From: Salidesulfovibrio onnuriiensis | GTDB lineage: Bacteria > Desulfobacterota > Desulfovibrionia > Desulfovibrionales > Desulfovibrionaceae | Assembly (NCBI RefSeq): GCF_008001235.1 | Contig: NZ_CP040751.1 | Span: 975,001-1,039,000 of the forward strand | Length of the DNA stretch: 64,000 bases | Direction of reading: 5' to 3' | Shown here: positions 40,062 through 48,544 of the stretch, one piece after another | How the letters are laid out: every line of letters begins with the position of its first letter | Numbering within the stretch: the stretch's first letter is position 1 | Notes under the pieces: generated by a model | Told to the model about the DNA's origin: nothing | Seen by the model: the letters and a program-made list of their open reading frames with translations, nothing else | Database searches by the model: none | Translations under genes and position numbers: made by a program

Positions 40062-41108
40062 ATGGCCAAGCTCAGGCTTGTGGACACCGTGAAGGCAGCC
40101 GGTTGAGCCGCCAAGATTGCTCCGGGTGAACTGGAGCAGGCGCTCTCCGGGTTGGGAGCTCTTCACAGTGACAGGATCATCGCCGGTATGGGCGGCGACA
40201 ATGAGGATGCGGTCATCCTGCACTTCCCTGCGGGGAAGGCGCTGGTGCAGACCGTGGACTTCTTTACGCCCATCGTCAATGATCCCTACCGCTTCGGACA
40301 GGTGGCTGCGGCCAATGCCTTGTCCGATGTCTATGCCATGGGCGGTGAGCCTTGGTCGGCCATGAATATTGTCTGCTTTCCCATCAAGTCCATGCCCGGT
40401 GAAGTGCTGGCCAAGGTGCTTCAGGGCGGCCAAGACAAGATCACCGAGTCCGGCGCCGTTCTGGCTGGCGGACACAGCGTGGAGGACGAGGAGCTCAAGT
40501 ACGGGCTGGCCGTTTCCGGGGTCGTGGACCCGGACGGGTTCGCCTCCAACCGGGGCGTGCGGCCCGGCGACGAACTGCTGCTGACCAAGCCCGTGGGTAC
40601 GGGCGTGCTGGCCACGGCGGTGAAGGCCGAATGGGAAGGCTGCGATGAGCTGGAGGAAATTTTGTACAAGTGGGCCTCGCGCCTGAACAAGACGGGCGGC
40701 AAGGTCATCCGGGAGCTGGGCCTCAAGGGCGCCACGGACGTGACCGGATTCGGCCTGGGCGGCCACGCCATCGAGCTGGCCGAGGCCAGCAAGGTGTCCA
40801 TTGAGCTTCGCCTGGAGGCCGTGCCGTTCATCCCCGAGGCCGTGGAGCTGGCGGGCATGGGCATGTTGCCGGGAGGCAGCCTCTGCAACCGCAACCACTA
40901 CCGGCCCAAGACCCGGGCCTCCGAACATTGCGATCCCATCCGATTCGACCTGGTCTTCGACGCCCAGACCTCGGGCGGCCTGATCCTGGCCGTGCCGGGC
41001 GACAGGCTCGACCAGGCCCGGGCCATGCTGGAGGCGGCCGGGGACCTGGTCGCGCACATCGGCCGCGCCGTTCCCGCCGAACCGGGAAAACCCCTGATTA
41101 TCATCTAG
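40062..41108 (+). CDS. selD: Selenide, water dikinase containing selenocysteine (in-frame UGA)
   Basis: Starts at the ATG after GGAGG and reads MAKLRLVDTVKAAG, then UGA at codon 15, then AAKIAPGELEQALSG; with UGA as Sec the product has 348 residues. The UGA occupies the active-site Cys/Sec position of SelD (normally followed by a short run to KI). Other landmarks: MGGDNEDAV, TVDFFTPIVNDPYRFGQVAA, AMGGEPWSAMN, GGHSVEDEELKYGLAV and GATDVTGFGLGGHA. A hairpin after the UGA acts as a candidate SECIS. SelD makes selenophosphate from selenide and ATP for Sec-tRNA synthesis. Automatic gene callers would truncate or shift this start. Confidence 0.95.
40104..40138 (+). promoter_or_regulatory. UGA selenocysteine codon with candidate bacterial SECIS
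   Basis: TGA at 40104-40106 is in frame. A stem TGCTCC/GGAGCA starts 11 nt later with the nine-base loop GGGTGAACT, 17-25 nt from the codon, the distance at which bacterial SECIS loops contact SelB. Confidence 0.72.
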
Positions 41109-41171
41109 ATTCATTGTGGGGCGGAGCGTATTCTGTTACTCCGTACCCACGTATTATAAGGAGAAACGAAC

Positions 41172-42335
41172 ATGCCTGTTCGGTCAAAAGATAATTTTCT
41201 TGTCTTCGGCTCCCCGCTCGTCGGGCAGGAGGAGATCGACGAAGTCGTGGCCAGCATGAAGAGCGGCTGGCTCGGCACCGGCCCCAAGGTGGCCCGGTTC
41301 GAGAGCCATTTCGCCGCCTATACCGGGGCCATACACGCCGCCGCCTTCAATTCCTGCACCGCGGCCCTGCACCTGAGCCTGGTGGCGCTCAATCTCAAGC
41401 CCGGCGACGAGGTCATCACCACGCCGCTGACCTTCTGCGCCTCGGTCAACGCCATCATCCACGCCGGGGCCACCCCGGTGCTGGCGGATGTGGACCCGGT
41501 CACCGGCAATATCGATCCCGAGTGCATCCGGGCAAAGATCACGGAGCGCACCCGGGCCATCCTGCCCGTGCACTACGCGGGCCGCGCCTGCGACATGGAC
41601 GCCATCATGGCCCTGGCCCGGGAGTACGACCTCCGGGTGGTGGAGGACTGCGCCCACGCCATCGAGACCCGCTACAAGGGCCGGCACGCCGGGACCTTCG
41701 GCGATTTCGGCTGCTTCAGCTTTTACGTGACCAAGAACGTGGTCACGGGCGAGGGCGGCATGGTCGTCACCCGCAGCGAGCAGGACATCCAGCGCATCAA
41801 GGTGCTGGGCCTGCACGGCATGAGCGCGGACGCCTGGAAGCGGTTCAGCGACGAGGGCTACAAGCATTACATGGTCGTGGAGGCCGGATTCAAGTACAAC
41901 ATGATGGACATCCAGGCCGCCATCGGCATCCACCAGCTGAAGCGGGTGGAGGAGTGCCTGGTGCGCCGCCGGGAAATCTGGGGTATGTATGACGAGGCCT
42001 TCGCGGACCTGCCCATCGGCATCCCGGCTCCGGAGGAGCCGGACACCCGCCATGCCCGCCACCTGTACACCATCCTGGTGGACGAGGCGGAATGCGGCGT
42101 GAGCCGGGACCGGTTCCTGGAGCGCATGACAAAGGAAAACATCGGGGTGGGCGTGCACTACCTGAGCATTCCCGAACACCCGTATTATCAGCAGAATTAC
42201 GGCTGGAAGCCGGAGGAGACTCCGGTGGCCACCCGCATCGGTCGCCAGACCCTGAGCCTGCCGCTCTCGGCCAAGCTCACGGACCAAGACGCGGCCGATG
42301 TCATCCAGGCAGTGAAACAATCTCTCGGAGCGTAA
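41172..42335 (+). CDS. DegT/DnrJ/EryC1-type sugar aminotransferase (first copy)
   Basis: A 387-residue PLP enzyme: FGSPLVGQEEIDEVVASMKS, GWLGTGPKVARFE, FNSCTAALHLSL, LPVHYAGRACDMD, the PLP aspartate region VVEDCAHAIETRYKG, and the PLP lysine in SFYVTKNVVTGEGG. It transfers an amino group to a 4-keto or 3-keto nucleotide sugar. AAGGAG precedes the ATG. It opens a six-gene cluster that ends with a PglF-type dehydratase, its probable substrate source. The next gene begins 4 nt after its stop codon. Confidence 0.93.
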   Translation: MPVRSKDNFLVFGSPLVGQEEIDEVVASMKSGWLGTGPKVARFESHFAAYTGAIHAAAFNSCTAALHLSLVALNLKPGDEVITTPLTFCASVNAIIHAGATPVLADVDPVTGNIDPECIRAKITERTRAILPVHYAGRACDMDAIMALAREYDLRVVEDCAHAIETRYKGRHAGTFGDFGCFSFYVTKNVVTGEGGMVVTRSEQDIQRIKVLGLHGMSADAWKRFSDEGYKHYMVVEAGFKYNMMDIQAAIGIHQLKRVEECLVRRREIWGMYDEAFADLPIGIPAPEEPDTRHARHLYTILVDEAECGVSRDRFLERMTKENIGVGVHYLSIPEHPYYQQNYGWKPEETPVATRIGRQTLSLPLSAKLTDQDAADVIQAVKQSLGA

Positions 42336-42339
42336 CAGC

Positions 42340-43314
42340 ATGCACGTACTCATTACCTCGGCGGGACGCCGCACCTCACTGGTCAAGGCCTTCAAGGAAG
42401 TTTCCAACCCCGGCGGCTGCAAGGTCTTTGCGGGCGACATGGACCCCCTGGCCCCGTCCCTGTACCTGGCGGATGAAGCCGTGAAGCTGCCGCCCGTGCT
42501 CTCGGACCAGTACATTACCTTTTTGCTGGACTACGTGACCGAGCAGGGCATCAAACTGGTGGTGCCCACAATCGATACCGAGCTGCAGGTCTTTGCCGAA
42601 AATGCCGAGCGGTTCATTTCGCGCGGCTGTCGGCTGCTCATTTCCGAGCCCGAGCTCATCAGCGCCTGCCGCGACAAGTGGAACACCTTCACCTTCTTCG
42701 ACCGGCTGGGCGTGCGCACGCCCAAGTCCTGGCTGCCCGAGGACCTGGACGACGAGGCCATTGCCGAACTGCCGGACAACCTGTTCGTGAAGCCGCGCGA
42801 CGGCAGCGCCAGCGTGCATACCTACGCCACAGACCGGAAGGGCCTCAAGGCCATCATGGGCCGCGTGCCCAACGCCATCGTGCAGGAGCGTATCCAGGGC
42901 CGCGAGATCACCATCGACGCCTTCCTGGATTTCGACGGCAAGCCCCTGCATTACGTGCCGCGCATCCGCATCAAGACCGTGGGCGGTGAATCCGTGCAGG
43001 GCGTGACCATTTCTGAGCCGGGCCTGAACGAATGGCTGGAGGGCCTGTTGGAGATCATCGGCCGCATGGGCGGCATGGGCCCCATGTGTTTGCAGGCGTT
43101 CCTCACCTCGGAAGGCTTCGTGCTTTTCGAGATCAATCCCCGTTTCGGCGGCGGCTACCCCCTGGGCAGGGCCGCGGGCGGTTCCTATCCCGAATGGCTG
43201 GTGAACCTGCTGCGCGGCGAAAAGGTCGCGCCCCGGCTGGGCGAGTACAAGGTGGGTCTGTCCATGACCCGCTACTACTGCGAGGTGTTTACAGAGGAGC
43301 CCAAGTGGCGGTAA
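42340..43314 (+). CDS. ATP-grasp ligase (carbamoyl-phosphate-synthase-like)
   Basis: A 324-residue protein with an N-terminal preATP-grasp domain (VLITSAGRRTSLVKAFKEVS; VFAGDMDPLAPSLYLADEAV) and ATP-grasp core (DKWNTFTFF, LFVKPRDGSAS, IVQERIQGREITIDAFLD, and the Mg2+ site FEINPRFGGGYPLG). The fold ligates a carboxylate to an amine or similar nucleophile through an acyl phosphate. Between an aminotransferase and HAD genes it could acylate an amino sugar with an amino acid. The last 10 nt overlap the next gene. The substrate is unknown. Confidence 0.92.
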   Translation: MHVLITSAGRRTSLVKAFKEVSNPGGCKVFAGDMDPLAPSLYLADEAVKLPPVLSDQYITFLLDYVTEQGIKLVVPTIDTELQVFAENAERFISRGCRLLISEPELISACRDKWNTFTFFDRLGVRTPKSWLPEDLDDEAIAELPDNLFVKPRDGSASVHTYATDRKGLKAIMGRVPNAIVQERIQGREITIDAFLDFDGKPLHYVPRIRIKTVGGESVQGVTISEPGLNEWLEGLLEIIGRMGGMGPMCLQAFLTSEGFVLFEINPRFGGGYPLGRAAGGSYPEWLVNLLRGEKVAPRLGEYKVGLSMTRYYCEVFTEEPKWR

Positions 43315-43997
43315 GGGGCGTTGTCTTCGACATGGACGACACGCTCTGCCTGGAGCGTGACTATGTGAAGAGCGGCTTTCGGGCCGTGGCCGACCACGTG
43401 CGTGACGCGGCCGATGCGGAAGAAGTGTTCGGGGCCCTGTGGGCCATGTTCGAGGAAGGTGTCCGGGGTGACACCTTCAATCGTTTGATGGACCGGTTTC
43501 CCACGGTGGCCGGGGCGTTCGACATACCTACACTGGTGAGCGTCTACCGCAATCACACCCCTTCTGTTTCCTTCCTGCCGGGCATCGGGGAGCTCCTTGC
43601 GACTTTACGGGGCCTAAATATCAAGATAGGAGTCCTCTCGGACGGGCCGCTGGCATCCCAGCAGGCCAAGGCCGTGGCCCTGGGCGTCTATCAGGTTGCC
43701 GATGCGGTCATGCTCACGGACAGTCTGGGCCGGGAGTGCTGGAAACCCTCGCCGGAGGGATTCCTGAGGCTCGAGGCCGAACTGGGCCTTTCCGGCCATG
43801 AGCTGGTATACGTGGGCGACAACGTGGAAAAGGATTTCATTGCACCCAACAGGCTGGGCTGGGCCACTGTGCGCCTGAGGCTGCGCGAACAATTGCGTTG
43901 CGCCGCGGAAGCCTCGGAGGAGGCGGCCGCCCCCGGCCACGAGGTGCATTCGACGGAAGAGCTGTCGGCATTGCTCGACACGATGAAAGACGGGTAA
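43305..43997 (+). CDS. HAD-family hydrolase, copy 1 of the cluster
   Basis: A 230-residue HAD phosphatase: motif I VVFDMDDTLCLERDYVKSGF, motif II VLSDG, motif III near KPSPEGF, motif IV VYVGDNVEKDFIAPNRLGW. The start is GTG, overlapping the ATP-grasp stop, with GAGGAG upstream. It is a cap-type HAD, likely acting on a sugar phosphate or acyl-sugar phosphate intermediate. It is closely related in layout to the next gene, probably by duplication. Confidence 0.9.
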   Translation: MAVRGVVFDMDDTLCLERDYVKSGFRAVADHVRDAADAEEVFGALWAMFEEGVRGDTFNRLMDRFPTVAGAFDIPTLVSVYRNHTPSVSFLPGIGELLATLRGLNIKIGVLSDGPLASQQAKAVALGVYQVADAVMLTDSLGRECWKPSPEGFLRLEAELGLSGHELVYVGDNVEKDFIAPNRLGWATVRLRLREQLRCAAEASEEAAAPGHEVHSTEELSALLDTMKDG

Positions 43998-44011
43998 GCG
44001 AGGGAAGCGAC

Positions 44012-44698
44012 GTGGGATTCAAGGGTGTCGTTTTTGATATGGACGACGTTGTCTATCTGGAACGGGAATACGTGCGCAGCGGCTTCCAGGCCGTGGCGCG
44101 CGCCTTGTCGGAAGAGAGGAACGGGGAGATTTTCGACCTGCTGTGGACCATGCTCGGTCAGGAATGCGGGCAGGACGTGTTCAGCCGTCTGCTGAGCGAA
44201 CGCCCGGAACTGGGCGGCGGCTGGACGGCCGAGGACCTGGGCGAGATCTATTGGACCCACGAGCCCGAGATCACTTTGCTGCCATCCATTCGCGCACTGG
44301 TGGAAGAGCTCCAGGACCGGGGCGTCAAATGCGGGCTGGTGTCCGACGGCGACTGCGAGGTGCAGGAGCGCAAAGCCCGCGCCCTGGGCGCGGACGAGCT
44401 CTTTGACGCGGTGCTTCTGACCCATCGTTTCGACCGGGAACCGTGGAAGCTTTCCTCCCTGTGCCTGGACTTCGTGGCCCACAATATGGACCTGCTCAAT
44501 GAAACCCTTGTCTATGTGGGCGATAATCCAGTAAAAGACTTTCTTGGAGCACAAAAGCTCGGCTGGAGTTCCGTGCTGCTGGAGCAACCCGGTCAGTTCC
44601 GGGACCAGGAGGCGACCCCCCTGGCCGCGCCCTCGCACACGGTGGAGGGCGTGGAGGCGCTTCGGGAACTCCTGCTGGGCATGACCAGGGAATCATGA
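44012..44698 (+). CDS. HAD-family hydrolase, copy 2 of the cluster
   Basis: A 228-residue paralogue of the preceding protein: VVFDMDDVVYLEREYVRSGF, GLVSDGDCEVQE, and VYVGDNPVKDFLGAQKLGWS. Motif I reads DMDDVV in place of DMDDTL, replacing the threonine after the second aspartate pair. The start is GTG with GAGGG before it, 14 nt after copy 1. Two tandem HADs suggest either two successive dephosphorylations or one copy with altered specificity. Confidence 0.88.
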   Translation: MGFKGVVFDMDDVVYLEREYVRSGFQAVARALSEERNGEIFDLLWTMLGQECGQDVFSRLLSERPELGGGWTAEDLGEIYWTHEPEITLLPSIRALVEELQDRGVKCGLVSDGDCEVQERKARALGADELFDAVLLTHRFDREPWKLSSLCLDFVAHNMDLLNETLVYVGDNPVKDFLGAQKLGWSSVLLEQPGQFRDQEATPLAAPSHTVEGVEALRELLLGMTRES

Positions 44699-44705
44699 GC
44701 ACAAC

Positions 44706-45836
44706 GTGAGCAAGCCGGACCGGATATTTCTTTCCCCGCCGCACATGGGCGGCCACGAACTCGATTATGTGCACCAAGCCTTCGAGGCCAATTTCATCGC
44801 CCCCGCAGGCCCCCAGCTGGCGGAATTCGAAAAACGGTTCTGCGAACTGACCGGCTTTGGCCACTGTCTGGCCCTGGCCAGCGGCACCGCGGCCATGCAT
44901 TTGGCCCTGCGCCGTTTGGGCGTGGAGCGGGGAGACGTGGTCATCGCCTCCACCCTGACCTTTATCGGTTCTGTTTCCCCGGCCACCTTCCTGGGCGCGG
45001 AGCTTGTTTTCGTGGACTGCGATCCTGTGTCCTGGAACATGGACCCGGTCCTGCTGGAACAGGCCATTGCCATGGCCACGGACAAAGGCAGGCGCGTGGG
45101 CGCGGTCATTCCCACGGATCTCTACGGCCAGTGCGCGGACTACGACCGCATCCGGGAGATCTGCGACCGTCACGGCATTCCCCTGGTCATAGACGCCGCC
45201 GAATCCGTGGGCGCCAGCTACAAGGGCCGTCCCGCCGGGCGCGGCGGCCGGGCCGCTATCTATTCCTTCAACGGCAACAAGATTATCACCACCTCCGGCG
45301 GCGGCATGCTGGCCTCGGACGACGGAGAGCTCATCGACAAGGCCCGTTGGCTTTCCCAGCAGGCCAGGGACGCCGCCCCGCACTACGAGCATTCCACCAT
45401 CGGCTACAATTACCGCATGAGCAACGTGGTTGCGGCCATCGGCCTGGGGCAGCTGGATGTCCTGCCGGACCGCGTTGCCCGTAGGCGCGAGATTTTTTCC
45501 TGGTACGAACGAGCCCTGGGCGGCCTGCCGGGCGTGACCCTGGCTCCGGAAGCCGACTACGGCGTGCACAACCGCTGGCTCACAGTGGCCTTGTTCGACG
45601 AGTCCTTCGGGGCCGCACCCGAGCGGGTGCGCCTGGCCCTGGAGGCCGAAAACATAGAGTCCCGGCCGGTCTGGAAACCCATGCATCTCCAGCCCGTGTT
45701 CAGGGACGCCGCCGTGGTGGGCGGAGCGGTCGCCGAGGACCTTTTTACCCGGGGGCTGTGTCTGCCTTCGGGCACGGCCATGACCGAGGGCGACCTGGAG
45801 CGCGTGGCGGCGGTGATCCGGAGGTGCGGCCGATGA
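44706..45836 (+). CDS. DegT/DnrJ/EryC1-type sugar aminotransferase (second copy)
   Basis: A 376-residue PLP enzyme: LSPPHMGGHELDYVHQAFEA, NFIAPAGPQLAEFEKRF, LASGTAAMHLALR, VIPTDLYGQCADYDRIREIC, the aspartate in VIDAAESVGASYKG, and the PLP lysine in YSFNGNKIITTSGGG. It resembles PglE/ArnB-like 4-aminotransferases that act on the 4-keto sugar made by PglF. The start is GTG with a weak ribosome-binding site. Its last 4 nt overlap the PglF gene, the usual coupling for a dehydratase-aminotransferase pair. Confidence 0.93.
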   Translation: MSKPDRIFLSPPHMGGHELDYVHQAFEANFIAPAGPQLAEFEKRFCELTGFGHCLALASGTAAMHLALRRLGVERGDVVIASTLTFIGSVSPATFLGAELVFVDCDPVSWNMDPVLLEQAIAMATDKGRRVGAVIPTDLYGQCADYDRIREICDRHGIPLVIDAAESVGASYKGRPAGRGGRAAIYSFNGNKIITTSGGGMLASDDGELIDKARWLSQQARDAAPHYEHSTIGYNYRMSNVVAAIGLGQLDVLPDRVARRREIFSWYERALGGLPGVTLAPEADYGVHNRWLTVALFDESFGAAPERVRLALEAENIESRPVWKPMHLQPVFRDAAVVGGAVAEDLFTRGLCLPSGTAMTEGDLERVAAVIRRCGR

Positions 45837-47701
45837 GAGCCCTGATGCCCAATCTGCGCAACACCAATTTCTACATCATGCTCCTGCTGGATGCGCTGGT
45901 TTTCGGGCTCTCCCTGTGGACGGCCTACCTGTTCCGGTTCGATTTTTCCATTCCTTCGGGCTTTGCGGTGCAGCTTCTGCGCCTGCTGCCCTATGCCGTG
46001 GCGGTCAAGCTCGGCGTTTTCTTGATCTTCGGCATGTACCGGGGCATGTGGCGCTATACCAGCCTCGGGGATCTCTGGAAGCTGCTGCGGCTTTCCTTTC
46101 TCCAGTCCGGGGCCCTGCTTTCCCTCATGCTCTTCGTGTTTCAGGCCGAGGCCTTTCCCCGCAGCGTGTTCATCCTCGACTGGGGGCTCTCCTTGGGCAT
46201 GACCGCTGCCCTGCGCGTGGCCATCCGGGTCTTTTACGCCCGGTCATTGGGGCGGGCCGTGTCCGTTGCCGACAGGAAGCGGGTGCTGGTGATCGGCGCC
46301 GGGGACGATGCCGAGAAGATCATCCGGGAGATGATGGACAGCCACCGGCTCAACTACGAGCCCGTGGGGCTCATCGACGAGGATCGGGCCAAGCGGGGCA
46401 GAACCATTCACGGCGCGGCGGTGCTGGGCGGGCTGGACAGCCTCGAGGATGCGGTCGACCAGTATCGCGTGGACGAGATTTTCATTGCCGTGTCCGAGGC
46501 CACGCCCGAGGCCATGCGGGCCATGGTGGAGCGCTGCAAGGGCACGGGATTGCCCTACCGCATCCTGCCGGCCATGTCCGAAATCATGGACGGGCGGGTG
46601 GACGTCAAGGCCCTGCGCGACATCAGGTACCTGGACCTGCTCGGCCGGTCCCAGGTCAATCTGGATACCGGGCGCATCCAGTCCTATCTTTCGGGCCGGA
46701 CCGTGCTGGTCACTGGCTGCGGCGGCTCCATCGGTTCCGAACTGTGCCGGCAGATCGTGCGCTTCAAGCCTTCCCGCCTGGTGCTCGTCGATGCCGGCGA
46801 ATACAACCTCTACCAGATAGAGATGGAGCTGGTGCACGAGTTCGGGGTCGGGAATCTGGTGACCGTGCTCGGCAACATCACCGACGCCGAGCTCATGAAC
46901 AGGGTTTTTGCCGAGTACAGGCCCTCGGTGGTCTTTCATGCCGCCGCCTACAAGCACGTGCCCATGCTGGAACGCAATCCGTGGCAGGCCGTGCGCAACA
47001 ATATCCTGGGCTCCAGGGTGGTCATGGAAACGGCGGTGGCGCACGGCGTGGACCGTTTCGTGGTGGTTTCCACGGACAAGGCCGTGCGGCCCACCAACGT
47101 CATGGGGGCCAGCAAGCGCGTCACCGAACTGCTCATGCGCGAATACCAGGGCCGGGGCACCCGGTTCATGGCCGTGCGCTTCGGCAATGTCCTCGGGTCC
47201 AGCGGCTCGGTGGTGCCCCTGTTTCGCAGGCAGATCGAAAAGGGCGGCCCGGTGACCGTGACCCATCCGGAAGTGACCCGCTACTTCATGAGTATCGCCG
47301 AGGCGGCCCAGCTCATTCTCCAGGCCGGCAGCATGGGCGAGCCGGGCAACGGCGGCGAGATTTTCGTGTTGGACATGGGTGTGCCCGTGAAAATCGCGGA
47401 CATGGCCCGTGACCTGATCCGGCTTTCCGGCAAGGAGCCGGACGTGGACGTGGAGATCGCGTTCACCGGGCTTCGCGAGGGCGAGAAGCTCTATGAGGAA
47501 CTCATCACCGAGGGTGAGGGCATCGTGCGCACCGAGCACGACAAGATTCTCGTGCTCGGCCCCGCTGCCGAGGTCGGGTCCCCATCGCCGGACCTCGGCA
47601 GGGCCGTCGGAGATCTTCTTGCCGCCGCCAGCGCCCACGACGGCGCGGCAATCCGGGAACTGCTGGCCATATTGGTTCCCGAATACACCCCCGGTGGGTA
47701 G
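45833..47701 (+). CDS. PglF/CapD-type UDP-N-acetylglucosamine 4,6-dehydratase
   Basis: A 622-residue membrane-anchored enzyme. About four N-terminal membrane segments (starting IMLLLDALVFGLSLWTAYLF) precede a CoA-binding-like Rossmann region (VLVIGAGDDAEKIIREMMDS) and the SDR dehydratase domain: VTGCGGSIGSELCRQIV, HAAAYKHVPMLE, STDKAVRPTNVMGASKRVTE, FGNVLGSSGSVVPLFRRQIE. It removes water from UDP-GlcNAc to give the UDP-4-keto-6-deoxy sugar, the substrate for the adjacent aminotransferase, a route to bacillosamine-like diamino sugars for glycans or glycoproteins. Confidence 0.95.
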   Translation: MRALMPNLRNTNFYIMLLLDALVFGLSLWTAYLFRFDFSIPSGFAVQLLRLLPYAVAVKLGVFLIFGMYRGMWRYTSLGDLWKLLRLSFLQSGALLSLMLFVFQAEAFPRSVFILDWGLSLGMTAALRVAIRVFYARSLGRAVSVADRKRVLVIGAGDDAEKIIREMMDSHRLNYEPVGLIDEDRAKRGRTIHGAAVLGGLDSLEDAVDQYRVDEIFIAVSEATPEAMRAMVERCKGTGLPYRILPAMSEIMDGRVDVKALRDIRYLDLLGRSQVNLDTGRIQSYLSGRTVLVTGCGGSIGSELCRQIVRFKPSRLVLVDAGEYNLYQIEMELVHEFGVGNLVTVLGNITDAELMNRVFAEYRPSVVFHAAAYKHVPMLERNPWQAVRNNILGSRVVMETAVAHGVDRFVVVSTDKAVRPTNVMGASKRVTELLMREYQGRGTRFMAVRFGNVLGSSGSVVPLFRRQIEKGGPVTVTHPEVTRYFMSIAEAAQLILQAGSMGEPGNGGEIFVLDMGVPVKIADMARDLIRLSGKEPDVDVEIAFTGLREGEKLYEELITEGEGIVRTEHDKILVLGPAAEVGSPSPDLGRAVGDLLAAASAHDGAAIRELLAILVPEYTPGG

Positions 47702-47723
47702 TGAATCTTTCTGCAAAAAAGTG

Positions 47724-47751
47724 TTGACCGCATATCGGAATGTGGTATCTC
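47724..47751 (+). promoter_or_regulatory. Candidate promoter of a small RNA
   Basis: TTGACC and TATCTC separated by 16 bp, 23 bp after the PglF stop codon. The first stem of the candidate RNA would begin near the predicted start. Confidence 0.45.
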
Positions 47752-47757
47752 TGTATC

Positions 47758-47891
47758 GAATACTTTGTATTCGGAGCCTCTCGCCCGATTGCTGCGTAGA
47801 CCCTCACGGCATGAAGGCAACCGCCTTGAGCGGCGGGCTCCCCCCTTCCCTTGTGAGCGTCGGTTCGGGCACAACCGGCGCTCAATTTTTT
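47758..47891 (+). ncRNA. Candidate structured RNA with its own terminator
   Basis: A compact fold is visible: a 5' hairpin (GAATAC-TTT-GTATTC); a long-range stem GGAGCC with GGCTCC, extended past a TCT bulge by CGCC with GGCG; an inner hairpin AAGGC-AACC-GCCTT; and a terminator with arms GAGCGTCGGTT and AACCGGCGCTC followed by AATTTTTTT. A promoter precedes it and no open frame of note spans it. The intergenic region is about 400 nt. It matches no RNA family I recognise; it is shorter than typical 6S RNA. It could also be a leader of the downstream HIT gene. Confidence 0.55.
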
Positions 47892-48099
47892 TCTGAAGAG
47901 AAGTCCCTGTTTTTTCAGCGGGTTCGAAATCCCTTGCCAGTCCTGGGCTCCCGACGGCCCCTTATAAAAGTCTCGTGAAATTTTCAAATTGACTTGATTT
48001 AACTGGTTTTGTCGGTTAATACCTTGATTAACTATGAATTTTCTCCTCTACATGGGGAGGCGACTGGTGCTCGGCTTTTGCCGGGCTTTTGAGGATTCC
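47892..48099. other. Leader region of the HIT gene
   Basis: The first part is GC-rich with a tRNA T-arm-like GGGTTCGAAATCCC but no other tRNA parts. From 47980 it is AT-rich, and TTGATT with TAATAC at 17 bp is a possible promoter. Confidence 0.35.
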
Positions 48100-48516
48100 A
48101 TGAGCGAAGAATGTATTTTTTGTAAAATCATTGCAGGGGAGATTCCCTGCGCCAAGATATACGAGTCCGAAACCTGCCTGGCGTTTCTGGATATCGCCCC
48201 GGTGAACAAGGGCCATGCCCTGGTGCTGCCCAAGGAGCACCACGCCACCATCTGGGAGCTGCCCTCCCGGTTGGGCGAAGGATTCATGGACGCTCTGGCC
48301 AAGGTCGGGGCTGCCGTGAAGGATGCCACCGGCGCGGACGGGCTCAATGTCATGCAGAACAATCTCGAAGCCGCGGGGCAGTTGGTGCCGCACGTGCATT
48401 TTCATCTGATTCCCCGGTTCGAGAACGATGGTTTGGAGCTTTGGGCGCAAACGCCCTATGAAGACAACGATGAGATGAATTCGCTTGCGGAAAGGATCCG
48501 CAGCACATTGGGGTAG
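48100..48516 (+). CDS. HIT family protein (histidine triad hydrolase)
   Basis: A 138-residue protein: CIFCKIIAGEIPCAKIYESE at the N-terminus (CxxC zinc knuckle start), FLDIAPVNKGHALVLPKEHH, and the active-site triad VPHVHFHLIPRF. This is the HINT-like branch that hydrolyses nucleoside phosphoramidates or adenylates. GAGGA six bases before the chosen ATG is convincing. IHF/HU-type protein is encoded 28 nt downstream, suggesting cotranscription. Confidence 0.93.
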   Translation: MSEECIFCKIIAGEIPCAKIYESETCLAFLDIAPVNKGHALVLPKEHHATIWELPSRLGEGFMDALAKVGAAVKDATGADGLNVMQNNLEAAGQLVPHVHFHLIPRFENDGLELWAQTPYEDNDEMNSLAERIRSTLG

Positions 48517-48544
48517 CACCCGCAACCCGATACTGGAGGCTATG

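Noticed and set aside
41150-41160. TATTAT as a -10 element before the first DegT gene
   Set aside because: It is only about 15 nt from the start codon and would place the transcript start in the ribosome-binding site.
47758-47891. Assignment of the structured RNA as 6S, SRP or tmRNA
   Set aside because: It is too short for typical 6S RNA and lacks its known central-bubble sequence; it has no GGAA tetraloop of SRP RNA and no tRNA-like end of tmRNA.
47905-47935. tRNA T-arm-like GGGTTCGAAATCCC
   Set aside because: No D-arm, anticodon arm or acceptor pairing can be formed around it, so it is not a tRNA gene; it could be chance or a remnant attachment site.
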